Positions 41,512-51,400 of a stretch of DNA of 64,000 nt are shown here, piece after piece (the stretch's first letter is position 1; each line of letters starts with the position of its first letter). The position numbers and the translations under genes were made by a program. The notes beneath the pieces are model-generated. The model was not told the origin of the DNA. It saw nothing but the letters and a program-made list of their open reading frames with translations, and searched no databases. The stretch is from Tropicibacter alexandrii (GTDB lineage: Bacteria > Pseudomonadota > Alphaproteobacteria > Rhodobacterales > Rhodobacteraceae). The DNA is taken from the NCBI RefSeq assembly GCF_003667315.2, contig NZ_RCTZ02000001.1, positions 1 to 64,000 on the forward strand, given 5' to 3'.

Positions 41512-43050
41512 TCAGGAGGCGGCGCGCTGCGCCTCGTCGTCGTAGACGGTGAAGGCGGCCATGTCGCAGGACAGCTTTTTCGACGCGACCGTCAGCTTTC
41601 GGGCCCGCGAGGCCATCCTGTCGCTGTTCTGCGCGGAAAGTTGCATATCCTCATCGGTGCGTTGCAGTTTCTCGTCGATGCCGGTCAACACCCCGGCGTG
41701 GTCGTCATTGTGCTCTGCAATCGCCTGCGTGAGACGTGTGGCAAGATCGATCTGCGCGGTGATGGCCTGTAACTGTTCGCCCACCGTATTGACCAGTTCC
41801 GCGCCCGCCTGCACCTGCCGGGTACTGTCGGAGATCAGCTGCTTGATGCCGTTCGCCGCCTCGGAGGTGCTTTGCGCAAGTTGCCGCACCTCGGCTGCGA
41901 CCACGGCAAAGCCCTTGCCCGCCTCGCCGGCGCGCGCGGCCTCGACCCCGGCATTCAGCGCCAGCAGGTTGGTCTGGAAGGACACGTCATCAATCAGGTC
42001 GATGATCTTGGAAATCTCGGCCGAGCTTGCCTCGATGCCTTGCATGGCCTCGATCGCCTGAGCGGTCGTCGCGCCGCCAAGGTTCGCACTTTCCCGGGCG
42101 TCGCCAGCCGCACGCGCCGCCTCCTTGACCTGTTTGACGGTGCTGCCCACCGTCCCCATCAGCGAGGCCAGCGTGCCTGAAATCTCGTTCAGCGATTTCG
42201 CACGGGATTGTGTCGCCTGGCTCAGGGCCTGCATGTCGGCGGCAAGATCTTGCGTCTCGACAGAGAAGGCATTGGACACGGAATTCGCCTCCCGAAATGC
42301 CTCCCGCAGGGTGACGATCATCAGGTTGAAGTCCTCGCGGACCGAGTCGTATTGCGGTGGAAACGGCTCATGCAACTCGCAATTCAGGTCGCGCCCGGCA
42401 AGGCGGGTCAGCACCTCGCGCAGGCGACCGATGACCACGGTGGCGCTTTCTTTCGCGGATTCGAACTCGGCGCGGGCATCGGCGGACATCTGGCTTTCCA
42501 GTTCCAGTCGGCGACCGGCCTTTTCCATCTCGGCGCGGGCGTGATTGCGTTGCTGCATCGCGATCGCCAGAACCACCCCTTCGAGGACGACCAGCGCACC
42601 GTGCAGCGCCGTGCGCTCGATGTTCACCAGCAGGTCGCCGCCGGGATAGACCAGCCGCGGCATCAGCACGGTCAGGCCAAGGTGATGCACCGCGGTGATG
42701 GCACAGCCCCAGACCAGCACCGAAATGCGCCCGCCGGTCGAGACGATGGCCAGCAGGGCAAAGAACAGCATATGCGTGTCCATCTGCCACGGATGGCCCG
42801 CAAAAACCGCCGTCAGAACCATGGCTTGCGCCAGAACGGTCGTGGCCACGGCGAACTCTGCCAGGACGGAGTCGATCCGCGCCGCCAGCACCCCGAGCCC
42901 GGACAAGACGAGGCTGACGGCCAGAACCGTCGGCACCTCTGCCCCGATCAGATAGGCCGCAACCGGTGCCACCGGGGTCAGCAGCACGCTGACCATGCGC
43001 ATCAGGTGCATGCCGCTGATCGGGTTGCGCGTCTTATCTTGGATCGTCAT
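41512..43050 (-). CDS. Methyl-accepting chemotaxis protein with membrane-embedded N-terminus
   Basis: 512 residues from ATG 43050. The first 170 residues contain about six hydrophobic spans with hardly any periplasmic loop, then a linker and an MCP signalling domain (about 230-500) with the hairpin tip [20 protein letters not shown] and [11 protein letters not shown]. Canonical MCPs have a periplasmic ligand domain; here sensing is probably of membrane state or a small molecule in the bilayer. No HAMP domain is obvious. Overlaps the upstream small gene by 17 bp. Confidence 0.93.
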   Translation of the reverse strand: MTIQDKTRNPISGMHLMRMVSVLLTPVAPVAAYLIGAEVPTVLAVSLVLSGLGVLAARIDSVLAEFAVATTVLAQAMVLTAVFAGHPWQMDTHMLFFALLAIVSTGGRISVLVWGCAITAVHHLGLTVLMPRLVYPGGDLLVNIERTALHGALVVLEGVVLAIAMQQRNHARAEMEKAGRRLELESQMSADARAEFESAKESATVVIGRLREVLTRLAGRDLNCELHEPFPPQYDSVREDFNLMIVTLREAFREANSVSNAFSVETQDLAADMQALSQATQSRAKSLNEISGTLASLMGTVGSTVKQVKEAARAAGDARESANLGGATTAQAIEAMQGIEASSAEISKIIDLIDDVSFQTNLLALNAGVEAARAGEAGKGFAVVAAEVRQLAQSTSEAANGIKQLISDSTRQVQAGAELVNTVGEQLQAITAQIDLATRLTQAIAEHNDDHAGVLTGIDEKLQRTDEDMQLSAQNSDRMASRARKLTVASKKLSCDMAAFTVYDDEAQRAAS

Positions 43051-43372
43051 TCCCGTACACTCCACACAGAAGGGCCAAACGCGTCCCGTCCACCACCGAC
43101 CAAGCCCCGGCCCGTTTCAAATCGTCCACCGGCACGACCCCCTCGAACCGGGTCAGGACCGCAAAGGGCGCCTGCACCGGACCGACAGCACGCCCGCCTG
43201 CCCGTTCCGTCATCCGGCCAGCATCGACCCAAGGCGGCACGATGACCAAGGCAAGGTCGGATGTCGGGGCCGGGGCCGCGATGACCGGCAGGACAAGGCC
43301 ACCGCCCAGCCCAAGCAGCACCGACAGCCCCAACAGGGCGAACGCGAACACGTCATGTTTCTTGACTTCCAT
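43034..43372 (-). CDS. Small single-span protein upstream of the chemoreceptor
   Basis: 112 residues. A membrane span (about 9-33) is followed by a soluble part, presumably periplasmic, with [12 protein letters not shown] and [20 protein letters not shown]. Its 3' end overlaps the receptor start, so the two are co-translated. No family recognised. It could supply the periplasmic sensing part that the receptor itself lacks; this is inference from linkage. Confidence 0.7.
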   Translation of the reverse strand: MEVKKHDVFAFALLGLSVLLGLGGGLVLPVIAAPAPTSDLALVIVPPWVDAGRMTERAGGRAVGPVQAPFAVLTRFEGVVPVDDLKRAGAWSVVDGTRLALLCGVYGNDDPR

Positions 43373-43464
43373 GGCATCGGGATACCCTTTGTTTCGTTGG
43401 CAGGCCGTTAATGGCCGCGGTCGAAATGTATTGCTTTAGAAAGGCTTCCCCGGCTTGGCAGACT

Positions 43465-43484
43465 TGGTATACAATGGTATGCTA
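43465..43484. promoter_or_regulatory. Possible operator upstream of icd
   Basis: TGGTATACAA (43465-43474) is directly followed by TGGTATGCTA, a tandem repeat of TGGTAT with 10-bp spacing. The first unit fits the TNGTNNNACNA-like pattern of FadR-subfamily GntR regulators loosely. Located 63 bp upstream of icd. Weak call. Confidence 0.3.
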
Positions 43485-43546
43485 AACCAAATCTTCATCC
43501 TCCCGTGCCACATCTGCGCGGGCCGAGGCATGCGAAAGGCTCAGAC

Positions 43547-44761
43547 ATGACGAAAATCAAGGTCGACAACCCCATCGTCGAGATGGACGGCGACGAGATG
43601 ACCCGCATCATGTGGGATTTCATCAAGCAGAAGCTGATCCTGCCCTATCTCGATATCGACCTGCTCTATTACGATCTGGGCATCGAAGAGCGCGACCGGA
43701 CCGAGGATCAGATCACCATCGATGCCGCTGAAAAGACGAAGGAAATCGGCGTTGCGGTGAAATGCGCCACGATCACGCCCGACGAGGCCCGGGTCGAGGA
43801 ATTCAGCCTGAAGAAGATGTGGAAAAGCCCCAACGGCACGATCCGCAACATCCTTGGCGGTGTTGTCTTTCGCCAGCCGATCATCTGCCGCAACGTGCCA
43901 CGCCTTGTGCCGGGCTGGACGAAACCGATCGTCGTCGGGCGCCATGCCTTTGGTGATCAATACAAGGCGACGGATTTTCACTTCCCCGGCAAGGGGCAGC
44001 TGACGATGAAGTTCGTGGGCGAGGACGGGACCGAGATCGAGAAGGTCGTGTACGACGCGCCCTCGGCCGGGGTCTATATGGGCATGTACAACCTCGACGA
44101 CTCGATCCGGGACTTCGCGCGGGCCTCGTTGAACTACGGGCTGAACCTTGGTTGGCCGGTCTACCTGTCGACCAAGAACACCATCCTCAAGGCCTATGAT
44201 GGCCGGTTCAAGGACATCTTCGAGGAGGTGTTCGAGGCCGAATTCGCCGAAGCCTACAAGGAAAAGGGCATCTGGTACGAGCATCGCCTGATCGATGACA
44301 TGGTCGCCTGCGCGCTGAAATGGAATGGCGGTTTTGTCTGGGCGTGCAAGAACTACGATGGCGACGTGCAGTCCGACACCGTGGCGCAGGGCTTTGGCTC
44401 GCTCGGGATGATGGCCAGCCAGTTGATGACCCCCGATGGCAAGATCGTCGAGGCGGAGGCCGCGCATGGCACCGTCACCCGCCACTATCGCCAACATCAA
44501 AAGGGCGAAGCGACCTCGACTAACTCGATTGCCTCGATCTATGCGTGGACTGGCGGGCTGAAGCATCGCGCCAAGCTGGATGAAAACGTGGCGCTGCGTG
44601 CCTTTGCGGAAACGCTGGAGCGGGTGATCGTCGAGACCGTCGAGGCCGGGCACATGACCAAGGACCTCGCGCTGCTGGTCGGTCCGGATCAAAGCTGGCT
44701 GACGACGATGGGGTTCCTCGAAAAGATCGACGAGAACCTGAACAAGGCGCTGGCGGGCTAA
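43547..44761 (+). CDS. icd: Isocitrate dehydrogenase (NADP-dependent, homodimeric eukaryote-like type)
   Basis: 404 residues from ATG 43547 (an in-frame start at 43505 is less likely). Converts isocitrate to 2-oxoglutarate in the TCA cycle. The beginning [33 protein letters not shown] and [20 protein letters not shown] mark the type II IDH shared with mitochondria and alphaproteobacteria. The NADP loop is in this last segment. Stop overlaps by 4 bp the convergent glycosyltransferase stop. Confidence 0.97.
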   Translation: MTKIKVDNPIVEMDGDEMTRIMWDFIKQKLILPYLDIDLLYYDLGIEERDRTEDQITIDAAEKTKEIGVAVKCATITPDEARVEEFSLKKMWKSPNGTIRNILGGVVFRQPIICRNVPRLVPGWTKPIVVGRHAFGDQYKATDFHFPGKGQLTMKFVGEDGTEIEKVVYDAPSAGVYMGMYNLDDSIRDFARASLNYGLNLGWPVYLSTKNTILKAYDGRFKDIFEEVFEAEFAEAYKEKGIWYEHRLIDDMVACALKWNGGFVWACKNYDGDVQSDTVAQGFGSLGMMASQLMTPDGKIVEAEAAHGTVTRHYRQHQKGEATSTNSIASIYAWTGGLKHRAKLDENVALRAFAETLERVIVETVEAGHMTKDLALLVGPDQSWLTTMGFLEKIDENLNKALAG

Positions 44762-45615
44762 CCCTGCTGCGCGAACCTGTCGGGCAGGACCGTGCGGTGA
44801 CGCAGTTTCAACGCGCGGGCCTTGACGACGTTGTGCCGGTCCAGCCGCGCGGGTTTGACCGACACGGTCTCGTAGGCATGTGCCTCTGACTCTGTCCAAG
44901 GCACGGGCGTCTTGGCCGCGAACGTGGCAAGGAACTGGCGCGTGTCCTCGCTGGCCTCGCGCCAGCCACCACCGGGCAGCCCTTTGCCCGCGCCGCGCGC
45001 GACCGTTTCGCGCACCGCGTTGGCGTCGGTCAGGGCCTCTGGATTGGCGAATTTCAGATGCGCGAGGTACAGCCCGCGCGGCATGTGAAACGGAAATGTC
45101 TCCAGCCGCTTGGGCGCCACCATGACGCCGTGCAGGCGGAACGGGATTGCGCGCCGTGCGGCGATGGCCTTGGAATAATGGCCGGAAAAGGCGATGTCAC
45201 GCACCTGCCCCAGCACCGGCCCGGAGCCGGGCACCGCCTGCCCGACCACGTCGAAGCCGAGCGCGGTCAGAACCGGCGCCTCTTGCGCCTCGATGGCCTC
45301 GGACAGGGAGCCGTAGAGGTCCGGATCGAAACAGATCAGCTCATCTGCGTCGGTGCGGATCACCCAATCATGCACCTTGGCCAGCGCGATGTGGAACCCG
45401 TCCAGCATCTCGGCCCGCGCCCGGTCGAAGCCCGACAGATCGCCACGCGGCACGGTGATGATCGAGGCCCCAGGACACAGGCGCGCGATGTCGGGATCAG
45501 CGCCATGGGCAACGATGTAAAGGTTCGCGGCGCCAAGCTGTCGGGCATGATGTGCATACCAGCGCGACAGGGCCCAGTGGTCGCGGTAAACCATTGTCAG
45601 CGCACAGATCGACAT
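44758..45615 (-). CDS. Glycosyltransferase family 2-like protein
   Basis: 285 residues from ATG 45615 (GGGGG upstream). Start [20 protein letters not shown] and the sugar-nucleotide/metal motif [13 protein letters not shown] (DxD-like) at about 105-117 mark the GT-A fold group often annotated glycosyltransferase family 2 (Glyco_tranf_2_4/GT92-like). Single gene, acceptor unknown. Probably soluble or peripheral. Confidence 0.85.
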   Translation of the reverse strand: MSICALTMVYRDHWALSRWYAHHARQLGAANLYIVAHGADPDIARLCPGASIITVPRGDLSGFDRARAEMLDGFHIALAKVHDWVIRTDADELICFDPDLYGSLSEAIEAQEAPVLTALGFDVVGQAVPGSGPVLGQVRDIAFSGHYSKAIAARRAIPFRLHGVMVAPKRLETFPFHMPRGLYLAHLKFANPEALTDANAVRETVARGAGKGLPGGGWREASEDTRQFLATFAAKTPVPWTESEAHAYETVSVKPARLDRHNVVKARALKLRHRTVLPDRFAQQG

Positions 45616-45951
45616 CACGCCCCCCTTTTCCAGCCGACTATCACCGGTCGGCTTTTCCCTTGGCAAGGGGGTGCCCCGATTTCACGAGAACATTGTTCAC
45701 CACGACGGGTGAGCGCGCGCATTATCGCCAGTGCCCAAGATAGCACAGCCCAGAATATGGCGCAATTTCAGAGGAGTAAGGCGCAACGGTTGCCGACTAT
45801 TGAAGGACAGCGCTAACGCCTTCTCAAAGCGAAGCGCGGGGCGGTCATGCTGTGCCCGTAGATGGTTCAGAGACCGACGGCGATGACACCTTTCTTGCCA
45901 GCGCCGCGCAGGGTCGCGCGGCCCGGCCGCCCGCCCTGTCGGGAGCGCATG
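45616..45951. other. Intergenic region between glycosyltransferase and EF-hand genes
   Basis: About 335 bp upstream of the glycosyltransferase. Apart from the EF-hand gene's terminator at its far end, I see no gene, RNA or repeat that stands up. Confidence 0.45.
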
Positions 45952-45977
45952 AAAAAAGGCCCCCGAAACCGGGGGCC
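45952..45977 (-). terminator. Rho-independent terminator of the EF-hand gene
   Basis: Minus strand: GGCCCCC (45977-45971), loop of 6, GGGGGCC (45964-45958), TTTTTT (45957-45952). Confidence 0.9.
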
Positions 45978-46002
45978 CTTTCCGCAATTGCGAGGCGACC
46001 TA

Positions 46003-46254
46003 TTAGTCGTTGCCGTCGGACAGCGGGAACCATGCATTGGCTTCTGCTGCCGCGATCTCGCTCGACTGCAGCACGCCGTCGTTGCTGGTGTCGATGTTGT
46101 CGAAGTTGTTCTCGACGAAGGTGCTGTAATATGCGGTTGCTTCGTCGCGCGAAATCATGCCGTCACCATCGGTGTCCATGATCACGACGTCCTGTGCGAC
46201 GACGGGAAGGGCAAAACCTGCAGCGGCGATGGCGGTGGCGATAAACTTGGTCAT
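46003..46254 (-). CDS. Small exported EF-hand protein
   Basis: 83 residues with a Sec signal peptide (1-21, VVAQ). Two EF-hand loops: DTDGDGMISRDE (about 27-38) and DTSNDGVLQSSE (about 55-66), both with Asp/Asn at 1, 3, 5 and Glu at 12, so both should bind calcium. Single gene with its own terminator. Such calcium buffers in the periplasm of roseobacters have no assigned role. Confidence 0.88.
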   Translation of the reverse strand: MTKFIATAIAAAGFALPVVAQDVVIMDTDGDGMISRDEATAYYSTFVENNFDNIDTSNDGVLQSSEIAAAEANAWFPLSDGND

Positions 46255-46444
46255 ATTTCAATCTCCTGTAGTTGACGAGCGTTGCTCGCTTCATGCCTTT
46301 CCAACAACCGCGAAAGGGTTTGGTTTCATCGACTTACCAGAAAAATAATGGCAAAAACTTTCGCGTGATGACGCAACCAATCGGCGGCTGGATCGTTCGC
46401 GCCCTTGGGCGCGTCACGCGTCAGAAAAGACGGGCCGGAGAACG
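46255..46444. other. Intergenic region upstream of the EF-hand gene
   Basis: About 190 bp, running on past the nrdJ terminator to 46648. It should carry the EF-hand promoter; no distinct motif identified. Confidence 0.4.
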
Positions 46445-46469
46445 AAAAAAGGCCCCCGCGAGGGGGACC
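46445..46469 (-). terminator. Probable terminator of nrdJ
   Basis: Minus strand: GGTCCCCC (46469-46462), loop TCGC, GGGGGCC (46457-46451), TTTTTT (46450-46445); one G-U pair in the stem. It is 180 bp beyond the nrdJ stop with no gene between. Confidence 0.75.
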
Positions 46470-46648
46470 TGAGTTTCGTCGACAAGGCTCACTGTTTTCA
46501 CCGCCCGAGATTTTTGCCTGCGGCCTTGTCCACGCTCAGGGCCAGCGCACCGGCCCCAGAAGGGATGGGGTCCAAGATCCCCACCCAACCGTTCGATCCC
46601 CCTGCCCCGATCGGGCAAAGCACGGGGACCGATCACCCCCCCAGGGGC

Positions 46649-49600
46649 TCAACTACAACCCGAGGTTCCGCCGCAGGTGTTGCACTTCATGCAGGTGCCG
46701 TTGCGCACCAGCGTGTAGTTGCCGCATTCGCCACAGGCTTCGCCCTCGTAGCCCTGCATCTTGGCCTTGGTGCGTTCGTCCATCGTCATGACACCCGACG
46801 ACACCGCCACGGAGGAGGTCGACATCTGGGTCACCGTGCCCGAAGACACTGGATCGGTGCCGGTCATCACACCGCCCTGAAGCACCATCAGTTCCTGCGG
46901 CAGACGCTTGCGCAGGTAGCCGGTGGAGCTGATCTGCTTGAGCACTTCCAGCGACCGCGATGCGGCGGTTTCCGACAGTTCCTTGACGTTGCTCACGCCC
47001 TCTTCCTCGCCGCGACCCAGATCGTCGAAGGATGCGCCTTCGGGTTTGACATGGGCCAGATCGGTGCGGTCCAGATAGGACACGGCCAGTTCGCGGAAGA
47101 TGTAGTCGAGGATCGAGGTCGCGTTCTTGATCGAGTCATTGCCCTGCACCATGCCCGCGGGCTCGAACTTGGTGAAGGTGAAGGCGTCGACGAATTCCTC
47201 CAGCGGGACACCGTATTGCAGGCCCACGGACACGGCGATCGCAAAGTTGTTCATCATCGCGCGGAAGCCAGCGCCTTCCTTGTGCATGTCGATGAAGATC
47301 TCGCCAAGGCTGCCGTCGCTGTATTCGCCGGTGCGCAGATAGACCTTGTGCCCGCCGACGATGGCCTTTTGGGTATAGCCCTTGCGGCGTTCCGGCATCT
47401 TCGAGCGTTGCGATTTCACGATCTCCTTGATGACCACCTTCTCGACGATCTTCTCGGCCAGAACGGCGGCCTTTTCCGGCATCGAGCCGCTTTCCAACAC
47501 CTCGGCGGCGTCCTCGTCATCCTCGACCAGCGCAGAGGCCAGCGGCTGGGACAGCTTGGAGCCGTCGCGGTAGATCGCGTTCGCCTTCAGCCCCAGCGAA
47601 TGGGACAGCTCATAGGCGGCAAGGCAATCCTCGATCGTGGCGGCGTTCGACATGTTGATGGTCTTGGAAATCGCCCCCGACAGGAAGGGCTGCGCGGCGG
47701 CCATCATGTAGATATGCGCATCGACCGACAGGAAGCGCTTGCCCTTCTTGCCGCAGGGATTGGCGCAGTCGAAGACCTTGAGATGCTCTTCCTTCAGATG
47801 CGGCGCACCCTCCAGCGTCATGGTCCCGCAGACATGGTCATTGGCGGCGTCGATTTCGGACTTGGTGTAGCCCAGATGGCGCAGCAGGTCGAAGGTCGGG
47901 TCGTTGAGCTTGGCTTGCGGGATGCCCAGCACCTCGCGGCAGAATTCCTCGCCCAGCGTCCACTGGTTGAAGACGAAGCGGATGTCGAAGGCGGTGGCCA
48001 GCGCGGCCTCGACCTTTTCGATCTGCGCCGGGCCGAAACCATGGCCGATCAGCGAGGTGTGGTTGATGCCGGGCGCGTTGCCAAGGGTCTGGTGGCCGAC
48101 GGCGTAACCGATGATCTCCTCGATCTGGGCGGAGCCGTAGCCCAGTTTCGCCAGCGCGGCGGGCACCGAGCGGTTGATGATCTTGAAGTAGCCGCCCCCG
48201 GCGAGCTTCTTGAACTTCACCAGCGCAAAGTCCGGCTCGATCCCCGTGGTGTCGCAATCCATGACCAGACCGATCGTGCCGGTGGGCGCGATGACGGTGG
48301 TCTGGGCGTTGCGATAGCCGTGCATCTCGCCAAGGCGCACCGCCTCGTCCCATGTGGCCATGGCCAGCTCGACCAGCATCGGGTCGGGGCAGTTGGCGTG
48401 GTCCAGCGGCAGCGGGTTGACGTTCAGCCCCTCGTAGCCGGTGGTATTGCCATGCGCCGCGTTGCGGTGGTTGCGCATGACCCGCAGCATGTGCTCGCGG
48501 TTGGCGGCATAGTAGTTGAAGGCACCTTGTTCGGCGGCCATCTCGGCAGAGGTGGTGTAGGCAGTGCCCGCCATGATCGCGGTGATCGCACCGCACAGCG
48601 CGCGGCCCTCGGCGCTGTCATAGCCGTAGCCCATGTTCATCAGCAAGCCGCCGACATTGGCATAGCCAAGGCCAAGCGTGCGGCTGTCATAGCTGCGCTG
48701 GGCGATCTCGGCCGACGGAAACTGCGCCATCATCACCGAGATTTCCAGCGTCACCGACCAGATGCGGGTGGCGTGCATGAAGGCCTCGGCGTCGAACTTG
48801 CCCTCCTTGAGGAAGGTCAGCAGGTTCATCGAGGCAAGGTTGCAGGCGGTATCGTCGAGATACATGTATTCCGAGCAGGGGTTCGAGCCACGGATTTCGC
48901 CATGTTCGGGGCTGGTGTGCCACGCGTTCACGGTGTCGTGGAACTGGATGCCCGGATCGGCGCAGGCCCATGCGGCATGGCCAACATCCTGCCACAGGTC
49001 GCGCGCCTTGATGGTCTTGGCGGTCTTGCCATCGGTGCGGTTGATCAGCGCCCAGTCCGCATCGTCCTTGACCGCCTTGAGGAAGGCATCGGTGACGCGG
49101 ATCGAGTTGTTGGAGTTCTGGCCGGAGACCGACGCATAGGCTTCGCTGTCCCAGTCGGTGTCATAGGTCGGGAATTCGATGCTGGCATAGCCCTGCTTGG
49201 CGTAATCCAGCACGCGTTTGATATAGGTTTCCGGGATCATCACCGATTTCGCGGCGCGCACGGCGGATTTCAGCGCGGTGTTGACCGACGGGTCATAGGC
49301 GGCTTCTTCAGCCCCGTCCCAAGCCTTGATCGCGTCAAAGATGCCGTTGAGCATCTTTTCATGCATCTTCGATCCGGCGACGATCGACGCCACCTTTTGC
49401 TCTTCGATCACCTTCCAGTTGACGAATTCCTCGATATCGGGGTGGTCGACATCGCAGATCACCATCTTGGCGGCGCGGCGCGTGGTGCCGCCCGACTTGA
49501 TCGCACCGGCAGCGCGGTCGCCTATCTTGAGGAAGCCCATCAGACCCGAGGACCGACCGCCGCCCGACAGGGATTCGCCCTCGGCGCGCAGCGACGAGAA

Positions 49601-50281
49601 GTTGGTGCCGGTGCCAGAGCCGTATTTGAACAGGCGCGCCTCGCGCACCCAAAGGTCCATGATCCCGCCCGCATTCACCAGATCGTCGCTGACCGACTGG
49701 ATGAAGCAAGCATGCGGCTGGGGATGCTCGTAGGAGGATTTCGATTTGACCAGCTTGCCGGTCTTGTAATCGACGTAGAAGTGACCCTGACCGGGGCCGT
49801 CGATGCCATAGGCCCAATGCAGGCCGGTGTTGAACCACTGCGGGCTGTTCGGCGCGCCCATCTGCATGGCCAGCGTATAGCGCATCTCGTCGTAATAGGC
49901 GCGGGCGTCTTCTTCGTCCGAGAAATAGCCGCCCTTCCAGCCCCAATAAGCCCAAGCGCCTGCCAGACGGTCAAAGACCTGCTTGGCCGAGGTTTCCGAG
50001 GTGGTGGCCACGCCCTTGCGCGCGGGTTCCGAACGCCACAGGAATTCCGGCACGTCCTCTTCGGGGACCTTCACCAGTTCGACCGGCACGCCAGCCTTGC
50101 GGAAGTATTTCTGGGCCAGCACGTCGGACGCCACCTGGCTCCACTTGGCGGGCACGTCCATCTCTTCGAGGCAGAAGACGACCGTGCCATCCGGATTGCG
50201 GATTTCCGAACTGGTGGTGACGAATTCGATGCCTGCATAGGCATCTTGACCTGCCTTGGTGAAATGTCTCTCGATCTTCAT
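46649..50281 (-). CDS. nrdJ: Vitamin B12-dependent (class II) ribonucleoside-diphosphate reductase
   Basis: 1210 residues. Reduces ribonucleotides to deoxyribonucleotides with adenosylcobalamin as radical source. Active-site region [20 protein letters not shown], and the catalytic-loop segments [16 protein letters not shown] and [20 protein letters not shown] are clear. C-terminal zinc-finger-like Cys cluster ([20 protein letters not shown] then CNTCGG) re-reduces the enzyme. No class I nrdAB is in the window. An NrdR box lies 143-158 bp upstream of the start. A cobalamin riboswitch was looked for and not seen. The strand-opposite 1318-codon ORF is a shadow. Confidence 0.97.
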   Translation of the reverse strand: MKIERHFTKAGQDAYAGIEFVTTSSEIRNPDGTVVFCLEEMDVPAKWSQVASDVLAQKYFRKAGVPVELVKVPEEDVPEFLWRSEPARKGVATTSETSAKQVFDRLAGAWAYWGWKGGYFSDEEDARAYYDEMRYTLAMQMGAPNSPQWFNTGLHWAYGIDGPGQGHFYVDYKTGKLVKSKSSYEHPQPHACFIQSVSDDLVNAGGIMDLWVREARLFKYGSGTGTNFSSLRAEGESLSGGGRSSGLMGFLKIGDRAAGAIKSGGTTRRAAKMVICDVDHPDIEEFVNWKVIEEQKVASIVAGSKMHEKMLNGIFDAIKAWDGAEEAAYDPSVNTALKSAVRAAKSVMIPETYIKRVLDYAKQGYASIEFPTYDTDWDSEAYASVSGQNSNNSIRVTDAFLKAVKDDADWALINRTDGKTAKTIKARDLWQDVGHAAWACADPGIQFHDTVNAWHTSPEHGEIRGSNPCSEYMYLDDTACNLASMNLLTFLKEGKFDAEAFMHATRIWSVTLEISVMMAQFPSAEIAQRSYDSRTLGLGYANVGGLLMNMGYGYDSAEGRALCGAITAIMAGTAYTTSAEMAAEQGAFNYYAANREHMLRVMRNHRNAAHGNTTGYEGLNVNPLPLDHANCPDPMLVELAMATWDEAVRLGEMHGYRNAQTTVIAPTGTIGLVMDCDTTGIEPDFALVKFKKLAGGGYFKIINRSVPAALAKLGYGSAQIEEIIGYAVGHQTLGNAPGINHTSLIGHGFGPAQIEKVEAALATAFDIRFVFNQWTLGEEFCREVLGIPQAKLNDPTFDLLRHLGYTKSEIDAANDHVCGTMTLEGAPHLKEEHLKVFDCANPCGKKGKRFLSVDAHIYMMAAAQPFLSGAISKTINMSNAATIEDCLAAYELSHSLGLKANAIYRDGSKLSQPLASALVEDDEDAAEVLESGSMPEKAAVLAEKIVEKVVIKEIVKSQRSKMPERRKGYTQKAIVGGHKVYLRTGEYSDGSLGEIFIDMHKEGAGFRAMMNNFAIAVSVGLQYGVPLEEFVDAFTFTKFEPAGMVQGNDSIKNATSILDYIFRELAVSYLDRTDLAHVKPEGASFDDLGRGEEEGVSNVKELSETAASRSLEVLKQISSTGYLRKRLPQELMVLQGGVMTGTDPVSSGTVTQMSTSSVAVSSGVMTMDERTKAKMQGYEGEACGECGNYTLVRNGTCMKCNTCGGTSGCS

Positions 50282-50423
50282 CCTGCTGCCCCGTTTTTTT
50301 CAGCGTGTCCCAAACCTGTGCGCCATGCGGCAAGACAAAGAAGAGAGGCTGCGCGAGTGGCGCGCAGGTGGGCGGTTTCTGCCCGGTTCCGTTGCTCTGC
50401 TTGTCTGTTCCCGCTCGGTCTGC
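50282..50423. other. Leader between NrdR box and nrdJ
   Basis: 140 bp without a gene. It should hold the nrdJ promoter and leader; no riboswitch fold was recognised. Confidence 0.4.
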
Positions 50424-50439
50424 CCACTACATATAGTGG
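50424..50439. promoter_or_regulatory. NrdR box upstream of nrdJ
   Basis: CCACTACATATAGTGG, a 16-bp near-perfect palindrome (CCACTA-CATA-TAGTGG) matching the NrdR consensus ACACTATATATAGTGT in its core. NrdR represses ribonucleotide reductase genes when dATP is abundant. Only one box was found; paired boxes are more usual. Confidence 0.75.
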
Positions 50440-50633
50440 CGATCCCGGTTGGCCTGCACAAATTGGCTAAAAATGGCCGGCCTCGTCAACGGGTTTTTTA
50501 GACTGGTAACCATAAATCTGGTGTTGACCCCGGTGCGACCCACAAGTGTCTGTATTTGTTCTCGATTCACCCACAGAAGGTTAATGATACGTTAACTCGG
50601 CTACCGCCTTGTTTTCCTAGAAACCTCGGGTGG

Positions 50634-50642
50634 TTATCCACA
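50634..50642 (+). promoter_or_regulatory. DnaA box between nrdJ and the Lrp-type gene
   Basis: TTATCCACA, an exact match to the high-affinity DnaA 9-mer, in the 524-bp region between nrdJ and the Lrp gene. DnaA is known to act at E. coli nrdAB. It is 353 bp from the nrdJ start. A 12-bp palindrome CCCACATGTGGG follows at 50669-50680. The rest of this region shows no gene. Confidence 0.5.
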
Positions 50643-50805
50643 TCTGGGGACAAAAACCGGGCATTTCCCACATGTGGGCGCGCATTCTGACGCACCCCCA
50701 GATATTGTGGCCGATAGGGCACGCTCAAGCCGCAAACGCAGAATCACCAAGACCCATTCCGCTGTGCTGAACGGCTGTGCAAACCCCATATCTGGTGGTT
50801 GGCGC

Positions 50806-51279
50806 CTAGATCGGCACCTCGCGCGTGTGCTTGATCCGGCGCAGCGCGAAGATCGTCGAGGTGCCTGCCACGCAGTCGAGTTCCAGCAGGCGGCGCATCA
50901 GGATCGCCTCGAAATCGGCGATGTCGCGCACGACCATATGCAACATGTAGTCCCAGTCGCCGGTGACGGAATAGACCTCCATGATCGCGGGTTCGTCGTC
51001 GACCGCACGCTGAAACGCCGCGCGCGCCTCGGCATCCTGCGATTTCATCCGCACCTGGCAATAGACATCCATGCCGCGCCCGACCTTGGCCGGGTCGACC
51101 AATCGTACCGGCGGTCCGATCACGCCGCGCTCTTCGAGCGCGCGGATGCGCCGCCAGACGGTGGCTGGCGAGGTGTGCGTCGCCTCAGCCAGATCGGCGG
51201 TGCTGGCAGAGGCGTCGCGTTGCAGGATCGAAAGAAGCTTGGCCTCTGCCGCGTCGAGATGATCACTTTCTTTCGGCAT
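50806..51279 (-). CDS. Lrp/AsnC-family transcriptional regulator
   Basis: 157 residues: N-terminal winged HTH (about 8-60; TADLAEATHTSPATVWRRIR) and C-terminal RAM/Lrp effector domain (about 70-150; YSVTGDWDYMLHMVVRDIAD). Divergent from the indolepyruvate oxidoreductase gene with a 121-bp shared promoter, so control of amino-acid catabolism through that enzyme is likely, as with other Lrp/target pairs. Confidence 0.92.
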   Translation of the reverse strand: MPKESDHLDAAEAKLLSILQRDASASTADLAEATHTSPATVWRRIRALEERGVIGPPVRLVDPAKVGRGMDVYCQVRMKSQDAEARAAFQRAVDDEPAIMEVYSVTGDWDYMLHMVVRDIADFEAILMRRLLELDCVAGTSTIFALRRIKHTREVPI

Positions 51280-51400
51280 TTCCCAATCCGTGAATGAAGT
51301 CGATCAAATCATGGGATAAATCCGCCAAGGTTGAAAGCCCTTTTCAGCCGGTTTCTGGCAAGATGCATCCAAAGGACATGTTCCCGAAAGGAGCCGCCCC

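Noticed and set aside
46514-50470. 1318-codon ORF on the + strand
   Set aside because: It is exactly antisense to nrdJ, has no recognisable domain, and arises from GC-rich codon bias.
50282-50640. Cobalamin riboswitch in front of nrdJ
   Set aside because: No B12-box-like sequence or matching stem arrangement was found on the minus strand.
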